Part shown: positions 54,403-59,348 of the stretch, piece after piece
Numbering within the stretch: position 1 is the stretch's first letter
How the letters are laid out: each line of letters opens with the position of its first letter
Assembly (NCBI GenBank): GCA_903933935.1
Contig: CAIZMB010000064.1
Location: 1 to 59,348 of the forward strand
DNA: 59,348 nt
Direction of reading: 5' to 3'
Source: an uncultured Cytophagaceae bacterium
Lineage (GTDB): Bacteria > Bacteroidota > Bacteroidia > Cytophagales > Spirosomataceae
Notes under the pieces: generated by a model
Database searches by the model: none
The model's input: the letters and a program-made list of their open reading frames with translations, nothing else
Told to the model about the DNA's origin: nothing
Position numbers and translations under genes: made by a program

Positions 54403-55518
54403 TTAGCTTAACAGTTCCTTTGAGGTCACTGATTTAAAGAAGACATAAATTAACACTAAAAATAAACCAAAAAGGATGAATCCAACCGTGATCAACAAGC
54501 GATTTGGGCTACTTTTTCCGTAATTCACCTGCGCTGGCTCAAGGACCTTGAATAGCGGAGTTTCTTTTTGAATTCGAATTTTAACTTCGTTTAATTGAGT
54601 CGTTAATGTCGAATAAATGCTAAACGATAAATCCACTTCATATTGCAATTTCTTCTCTTGGTCCTTCGCTACATTTAAGAATGGATTTCTATTTTGATCT
54701 TTATAATTGGATAGGGTAAACAATGACTGATCGTATCGTTTTCTTGCTTCATCTTGTCTTTCTTGTAAAAAACGCATCTCTTTATTTGCTTTCTCGGTTC
54801 GATAGCTAATCACATATTTGGTTAGTTGGGCCTGCACGATACTCGTCATATTTGCTGCTATAATGGGATTTGACATTTTTGCAGAAATCAATATAGCAGG
54901 CGATTTTTTGTCGGTCTCAATTTTGATCGCTGCTTTTAGTAGTCCAATGGCTGAAGCTTCTCTATCAGACATTGTCAATAAATCGGGTTCAAATCCGATT
55001 TTTGATTTAACAGATGGGGTAATTTTTGTTTGAGTGATTTTTTCTTCTCCTGATAGGATTTTCGAGAAATTCAATGGCGCATTCTCATTTTTCTCATTCA
55101 AATAATCTAAAATGGTCTGCCACTTTTTTAAATTCGGGTTATATATTTTGGATTTAATTAGCTCTAATAAGAAAGGGGAACTCTCAACAAGATTTGGGTA
55201 AAGGCTTGGATTAATAATGTCCATATTTGAGTTTGCCCCACCAATATTTATCCCGGCTAGTCCTGCTAATCCTGCCAAACCTCCCAAATTTGCAGATTGA
55301 TTATTGGCCTGATTTGCCTCTGGCAATAATTTCACCACAGATGAATATTCATTATTTAGTGTTAATGAATAAATGGCACCTATACTTCCAAATACCAAAG
55401 CGATTAAGGCAATGGTTAATTTAAATTTATTGAGGGCACGAAATATTTCACCAAAATTAATTGAAATTTCGCCACTGTCTTCAATGCTGTTCGGCCTGTT
55501 ATTTTCAGAATTTGACAT
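54403..55518 (-). CDS. Wzz-like chain length determinant protein
   Basis: This 371-residue inner-membrane protein has a cytoplasmic N terminus, TM1 near 32-52, a periplasmic coiled-coil domain and TM2 near 345-365. The Wzz/GNVR signature includes EYSSVVKLLPE after TM1 and the proline-containing VLEPAQVNYGKSSPNRLL before TM2. Residues near 78-90 form a Gly-Leu-Ala repeat (GGLAGLAGLAGIN). There is no C-terminal tyrosine-kinase domain. It works with the SLBB protein six bases upstream in polysaccharide export. Confidence 0.9.
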   Translation of the reverse strand: MSNSENNRPNSIEDSGEISINFGEIFRALNKFKLTIALIALVFGSIGAIYSLTLNNEYSSVVKLLPEANQANNQSANLGGLAGLAGLAGINIGGANSNMDIINPSLYPNLVESSPFLLELIKSKIYNPNLKKWQTILDYLNEKNENAPLNFSKILSGEEKITQTKITPSVKSKIGFEPDLLTMSDREASAIGLLKAAIKIETDKKSPAILISAKMSNPIIAANMTSIVQAQLTKYVISYRTEKANKEMRFLQERQDEARKRYDQSLFTLSNYKDQNRNPFLNVAKDQEKKLQYEVDLSFSIYSTLTTQLNEVKIRIQKETPLFKVLEPAQVNYGKSSPNRLLITVGFILFGLFLVLIYVFFKSVTSKELLS

Positions 55519-55523
55519 GGGAA

Positions 55524-58154
55524 TTATTTTGGTAAATTATTAACTAAAGTTAAAATCGCAAAGGATACTGATACTAAGCTTGATGTCAAGCCTATCGCCT
55601 CTGCTGCTGTTAAGCCTTTTTTAGCCCCTGCTGAATTTACAGGAACTACAATTTCTGCCCCAGGACTGATTAATGGATTTTTCTTGAAAATCAAGAACCT
55701 CCTAATTTGATTCGAAATTCCATTTGCATATGTTACATAAGTTTTCTTTTTATCCGCATTGTCGGAGTAACCTCCCGCCTCCGCAATGTAATCTCTAAGC
55801 GTAAAACCTTCTTTGTAGGATACAGCTACTGGATTTTGAATGGCACCGGTTAATTTAATTGTTTGCAATAATCGAGGAATGATTAGTTCATCACCCGCCA
55901 TCAATTGCAGATTTTCTTGTGATTCAGGATTTTTAAGAATCTCTTTTAAATTCACGCCGACTGTCGTTGAATCACGAATCAATTTAGCTCCTTCTAAATA
56001 ACCTTCAGCTCTTAATCCACCGGCTCTCAATAAAATATCTGAAATTTTCTGTTTGTTATTTTGAATCGCATAACTTCCTGGGTAATTAACCATACCGATC
56101 AATTTAACAGATCTCTGTTCCTCATAGTTAGGTGCTCTTCGGATGGAAATAATGTCGAATGGCTTTAACGTCAATTGGCTTCCTTCATTACTTAATTTCA
56201 AGCTTCCATCCACTTCAAAGGTGATAATTTCAATTTTATTGGTTAAAATCTCCCCATTTCCATGGTTGATAATTCTACGGGCTAATTCTAAATTGGCAAA
56301 ACTAGCCGACTCTTTAAATCCTTTCGCGAGCAATATCAAATCCCCAACTCTCATACCATCCTTAAACTCAAATTCACCAGGTTCATTTACTTCTCCCAAG
56401 ATATTTACAAATCTTTTCTCTCGTAAATTGGAAATTGAAAAGACCTTCAGGTTATCTTCTCGCTGTAGAGTGATGTCGGGGCTTTCCCCCCGCATGATTT
56501 TTCCTAAATCGATGGATAGGATTTCAGGGTCAAAATTCTCTTTTCTTCTGGTCAAACTAGCCCTTCCTAAAAAAGCATCTTCTCTTAAACCTTCTGCTTT
56601 TTTAATTAGTTCTTTAACACTATTCAAACCATTTTCCAGCGCATACATTCCAGGACGGAAAATAGCACCTTCTATTTCTACTTTATTCTCAAATCGTTCA
56701 ATAATGGTTCCAACTGAATATTTATCACCATTTTGGGGCAAGAACGTTGACACTTCTTCTTGCGTAATATTCAAGAGCTTCAATTCTCTAGAAGTGTTTC
56801 TACGAACATTAATTGTATACGTGTATGCCTTTTCAGTAAATCCACCCGCAAACCTTAATACATCTTTGAATGTTTCTCCTTTAATGGATTCAAAAATCAT
56901 AGGTCTCTTTACTTCCCCAGTCATCTCAATCCTATTTTCATAATCTGCAATGCGGATGATATCCTGGTCTTGAAGATGAATATTATCTTTTTGATCTGCT
57001 CGTAATAAGAAGTCGTAAAGGTCTAAAGTTCTAATAATTTTATTTCCTCTGATAACCTTAATGTTTCGATAAGAACCATTTTCGCTAGGACCTCCCGCAA
57101 CATATAAAGCATTAAATACGGTGGCTAATGAGGAAACAGTATAGGTTCCTGGGAATTTAACCTCACCGGTAAGAACAACTTTGATACTTCTTACGCTACC
57201 TAAGGTAACCTGGGCAGACGACCCACTTCCTGGTTTATTTAAGCCTTGATATAATTGGCGTAAGCGACTAATAATTCTATCCGAAGCCACATCAACGGTC
57301 AAACCATTAATGTATATAGGTCCAAGATTCAGAATTTTAACTGTTCCTTCTGGACTCACTTTGACTTTGAAGTTATCTAAAACATCGCCATAAATATGAA
57401 TATTTAATTCATCATCAGGACCAATTTGATAACTTTTAGGTGTAGCAATTCTTAAGTCAGGCTCAAATGTTAATTTTTCATTATTAAATAAACTTGAACC
57501 AAAAATCGTTTTTTCTAAACTCCTTGATAAACGCAATTGCAATGCTTTGTATTCTTTAACCAAACTATCATTGTAAATATCTAATGGAAGTATTAATAAT
57601 TTTCTTTCTTCTAAGGTTAAAGGAATCTCTTTTTCATTCCCAAATTCATCATATAATTTTAATGCGTTATTTTGAATTACACCATTCGAATTCTCTTCCT
57701 GATTGAATAAATTAATTTTACCTAAATTATTTTTTCCAATGATTGGATTCGTTTTTTTCTTGTTGCTTAATTTACCTTTAGTTGTTCTACTACCATCATC
57801 ATCTTTCGCGTTGTTTTTATCATAGGGATCATTTGAATTAGCTATTTCTTCGTCCCCACCATTGACTGAAATATCTCCAGCTGTTTGTGTGCTTGCGATC
57901 CTACCCCTAATTTTTGCAATATCTGACGGTGTATATCCTTGGGCCTTAGCTGCTTTTTCGATTTGCATTTCTGTCATCCCGCTCGACTGTGCCCTTTCTA
58001 AAAATAAAGTAATTTCGTCATCCGTTAAATCACCTACGTTTCTCTTGGGTGCATTAGTTTGTGCTATGGATACATTAGCCAAGAGGGTAAACATTAAAAC
58101 AAGGGAAAGGAATATAGTACGTATAACGCTATTCGAAAATTTCATATTATTCAT
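55524..58154 (-). CDS. Wza-like SLBB polysaccharide export protein
   Basis: This 876-residue protein has a signal peptide (ending NVSIAQ), a helical region (about 40-85), an Asn/Lys/Asp-rich linker (about 95-160), the Poly_export domain (about 240-320; PKSYQIGPDDELNIHIYGD), then six SLBB repeats (for example VVLTGEVKFPGTYTV, IEMTGEVKRPMIFES, VNILGEVNEPGEFEF, VKLIGMVNYPGSYAI and IKLTGAIQNPVAVSY). A C-terminal hydrophobic segment (about 850-870) may anchor it. No lipobox is seen, unlike E. coli Wza. It is much longer than Wza, as is usual in Bacteroidota. MKFSNS three codons in is an alternative start. Confidence 0.92.
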   Translation of the reverse strand: MNNMKFSNSVIRTIFLSLVLMFTLLANVSIAQTNAPKRNVGDLTDDEITLFLERAQSSGMTEMQIEKAAKAQGYTPSDIAKIRGRIASTQTAGDISVNGGDEEIANSNDPYDKNNAKDDDGSRTTKGKLSNKKKTNPIIGKNNLGKINLFNQEENSNGVIQNNALKLYDEFGNEKEIPLTLEERKLLILPLDIYNDSLVKEYKALQLRLSRSLEKTIFGSSLFNNEKLTFEPDLRIATPKSYQIGPDDELNIHIYGDVLDNFKVKVSPEGTVKILNLGPIYINGLTVDVASDRIISRLRQLYQGLNKPGSGSSAQVTLGSVRSIKVVLTGEVKFPGTYTVSSLATVFNALYVAGGPSENGSYRNIKVIRGNKIIRTLDLYDFLLRADQKDNIHLQDQDIIRIADYENRIEMTGEVKRPMIFESIKGETFKDVLRFAGGFTEKAYTYTINVRRNTSRELKLLNITQEEVSTFLPQNGDKYSVGTIIERFENKVEIEGAIFRPGMYALENGLNSVKELIKKAEGLREDAFLGRASLTRRKENFDPEILSIDLGKIMRGESPDITLQREDNLKVFSISNLREKRFVNILGEVNEPGEFEFKDGMRVGDLILLAKGFKESASFANLELARRIINHGNGEILTNKIEIITFEVDGSLKLSNEGSQLTLKPFDIISIRRAPNYEEQRSVKLIGMVNYPGSYAIQNNKQKISDILLRAGGLRAEGYLEGAKLIRDSTTVGVNLKEILKNPESQENLQLMAGDELIIPRLLQTIKLTGAIQNPVAVSYKEGFTLRDYIAEAGGYSDNADKKKTYVTYANGISNQIRRFLIFKKNPLISPGAEIVVPVNSAGAKKGLTAAEAIGLTSSLVSVSFAILTLVNNLPK

Positions 58155-58243
58155 AAATGGGTAAAAAATAATAGTAAAATTAATAATTTTTTTGTTATTG
58201 TCTCTATTTCGGGGGCCAACTATTTATTCTAAGGCTACACGTT

Positions 58244-59299
58244 TTAAAATTTAGGGCAGGATAATGAACGCTTGATTTTTAAGTATGGCTTTTTGATCGA
58301 TATGTCTAAGTCAAATAAGTAGGCAATCGATATTTCATGCGCCCCCCCAGAGGGTAATCCTAAATTTGAAATGGTCATGTCATACGAATAGCCAATGGAA
58401 AAATTGTCTTGTCTGTATCCCAACAAAGCAACAAAAGCCTCTCTTGCCGAAGCATTACGGCTATTCTTCAAAGGAATTCCTCGATACCAAGCGCCTATGA
58501 CTAATGGCGATAAAGTCAAATAAGCCCCCAAATCCATTTGATCAAAGGATCCCTGATGTTTATAATGCATCACTGGACTTATACTCTTTTCCCTATTTCG
58601 CTCACTCGCGGAATTTTGCTCATAATAGGAATCCTCAAATAAAATTTTCGTTCCTAATTGAACACTATATTTAGTCTGTAAAATATCATTGCTACCACTG
58701 ATCAAGGACTTATTTGGAGCATTTAAGTGATGCGCCGAAACCCCTAGCCAAGTGTTTTTTAAATTAAATAAAGCCCCCGCCGATAAATCTACATAATTTA
58801 CATTGGGTTTAAATTGGCTCAATATTGGATCCGTTGACGTTCCCAAACTCCCCCCACTGACCAAGGAACTTACTTGGTCCCCAAACACCAAACTCGAATA
58901 ATCAATTCCTTTGTTCACATAAGCCCCCTCCATACCAAATGAAACGGAACTTTCTTCCGCCAAAGTCAAATGGTATGCATATTGGAGTCCCAATGTAGTG
59001 GTCTTTAAATTGGAAAATTGTTTGTCGGTCGTAGCAATAAACCCAAATCCACTATTAATATTAGCCACACTGATATCAGCCGTTATGGATGAAAATTGAT
59101 AATTGGCATTCAAATTAGGCCACTGATTTCGGTGATTGAAATTAACTTTGGAAATTTGATTGACTCCCGCAAAAGCCGGCGAAATTAATAGGGGTGCCGC
59201 GTAAAATTGTGACAAAGTAGGGTCCTGTCCACGAACAACCCAAGGGCTCAAGGTAACAAGGGTACATAAACATGAAAAAATCAAAACGATTTTTCTCAT
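58244..59299 (-). CDS. PorP/SprF-family type IX secretion membrane protein
   Basis: This 351-residue outer-membrane beta-barrel protein has a signal peptide (ending VVRGQ). The family start DPTLSQFYAAPLLISPAFAGV is clear, followed by NHRNQWPNLNANYQFSSIT, FGFIATT and the late GYSYDMTISNLGLPSGGAHE. PorP/SprF proteins attach to or help secrete type IX substrates, often a gliding adhesin encoded upstream, but the window ends 49 bases beyond the start. It does not share an obvious operon with the export genes downstream. Confidence 0.93.
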   Translation of the reverse strand: MRKIVLIFSCLCTLVTLSPWVVRGQDPTLSQFYAAPLLISPAFAGVNQISKVNFNHRNQWPNLNANYQFSSITADISVANINSGFGFIATTDKQFSNLKTTTLGLQYAYHLTLAEESSVSFGMEGAYVNKGIDYSSLVFGDQVSSLVSGGSLGTSTDPILSQFKPNVNYVDLSAGALFNLKNTWLGVSAHHLNAPNKSLISGSNDILQTKYSVQLGTKILFEDSYYEQNSASERNREKSISPVMHYKHQGSFDQMDLGAYLTLSPLVIGAWYRGIPLKNSRNASAREAFVALLGYRQDNFSIGYSYDMTISNLGLPSGGAHEISIAYLFDLDISIKKPYLKIKRSLSCPKF

Positions 59300-59348
59300 A
59301 ATTTTGCGCTTAGCCCCGCAATTTAACGCTTAGCTTTTCAAAAACCAA

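Noticed and set aside
55240-55290. Short tandem repeat in the Wzz-like gene
   Set aside because: It encodes the Gly-Leu-Ala run seen in many Wzz-like proteins of this phylum; not a separate element.
56143-56943. 266-codon plus-strand frame inside the SLBB gene
   Set aside because: It is antisense to a well-supported gene, Ser/Leu-rich and without motifs or its own promoter.

Overview
The window looks like core chromosome of an AT-rich member of the Bacteroidota, most likely the Cytophagales. The support is a PorP/SprF type IX secretion protein, two TonB-dependent receptors, a DUF4292 lipoprotein next to an EnvC-like protein, several TAnnTTTG-type promoters with few Shine-Dalgarno sites, short NusA, and a carotenoid crtI-crtB pair. 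A pigmented freshwater genus such as Aquirufa would fit, but that is a guess. I see no tRNA, rRNA, CRISPR array, insertion sequence, integrase or phage structural gene.

Layout. 0.2-2.3 kb: a Tat-exported Gfo/Idh/MocA oxidoreductase and a DUF1080 protein. 2.3-3.7 kb (minus): lpdA. 3.7-4.8 kb: prfB with a +1 programmed frameshift, followed by a large nested inverted repeat. 4.9-8.2 kb (minus): a DksA/TraR-like, holin-like and small membrane protein operon, then nth-pnuC, then an ECF sigma gene overlapping a 70-residue protein gene. 8.4-9.1 kb: a secreted protein with a duplicated domain. 9.1-12.0 kb (minus): fau, an unknown exported protein, asd, pdxJ. 12.2-18.1 kb: ileS (type 2, altered HIGH motif), then an AlgI/AlgX-like O-acetylation pair whose second gene is frameshifted. 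18.1-19.2 kb (minus): amidohydrolase. 19.3-23.3 kb: TPR protein, DUF4292 lipoprotein, EnvC-like protein. 23.3-25.6 kb (minus): TonB receptor.

25.8-29.5 kb: ECF sigma factor, then crtI-crtB-tauE. 29.6-31.9 kb (minus): M1 peptidase. 32.1-36.8 kb: xylA, a GH106-like glycosidase, an AlkD-like protein. 36.8-39.6 kb (minus): asparaginase-family enzyme and GT3 glycogen synthase. 39.7-43.7 kb: penicillin acylase, small membrane protein, OmpH/Skp-like protein, smpB. 43.7-45.6 kb (minus): overlapping tag, GT2 and hemJ. 45.7-48.1 kb: cobalamin riboswitch and btuB-like receptor. 48.1-49.5 kb (minus): fabI and a DUF4833 protein. 49.6-54.3 kb: rimP-nusA-infB with a terminator-like hairpin in its leader. 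54.4-58.2 kb (minus): Wza-like and Wzz-like polysaccharide export genes. 58.2-59.3 kb (minus): PorP/SprF.

Themes are core translation (prfB, ileS, smpB, rimP-nusA-infB), envelope and polysaccharide biology, carotenoid synthesis and base-excision repair (nth, tag, AlkD-like). No wholly new multi-gene system stands out. The best leads are the GXHH signature in IleRS, the frameshifted acetylation gene, the SD-dependent prfB frameshift in a phylum that rarely uses SD sites, and the hairpin in the rimP leader. Many in-frame upstream TTG triplets lie inside promoter motifs, so I moved several starts downstream.
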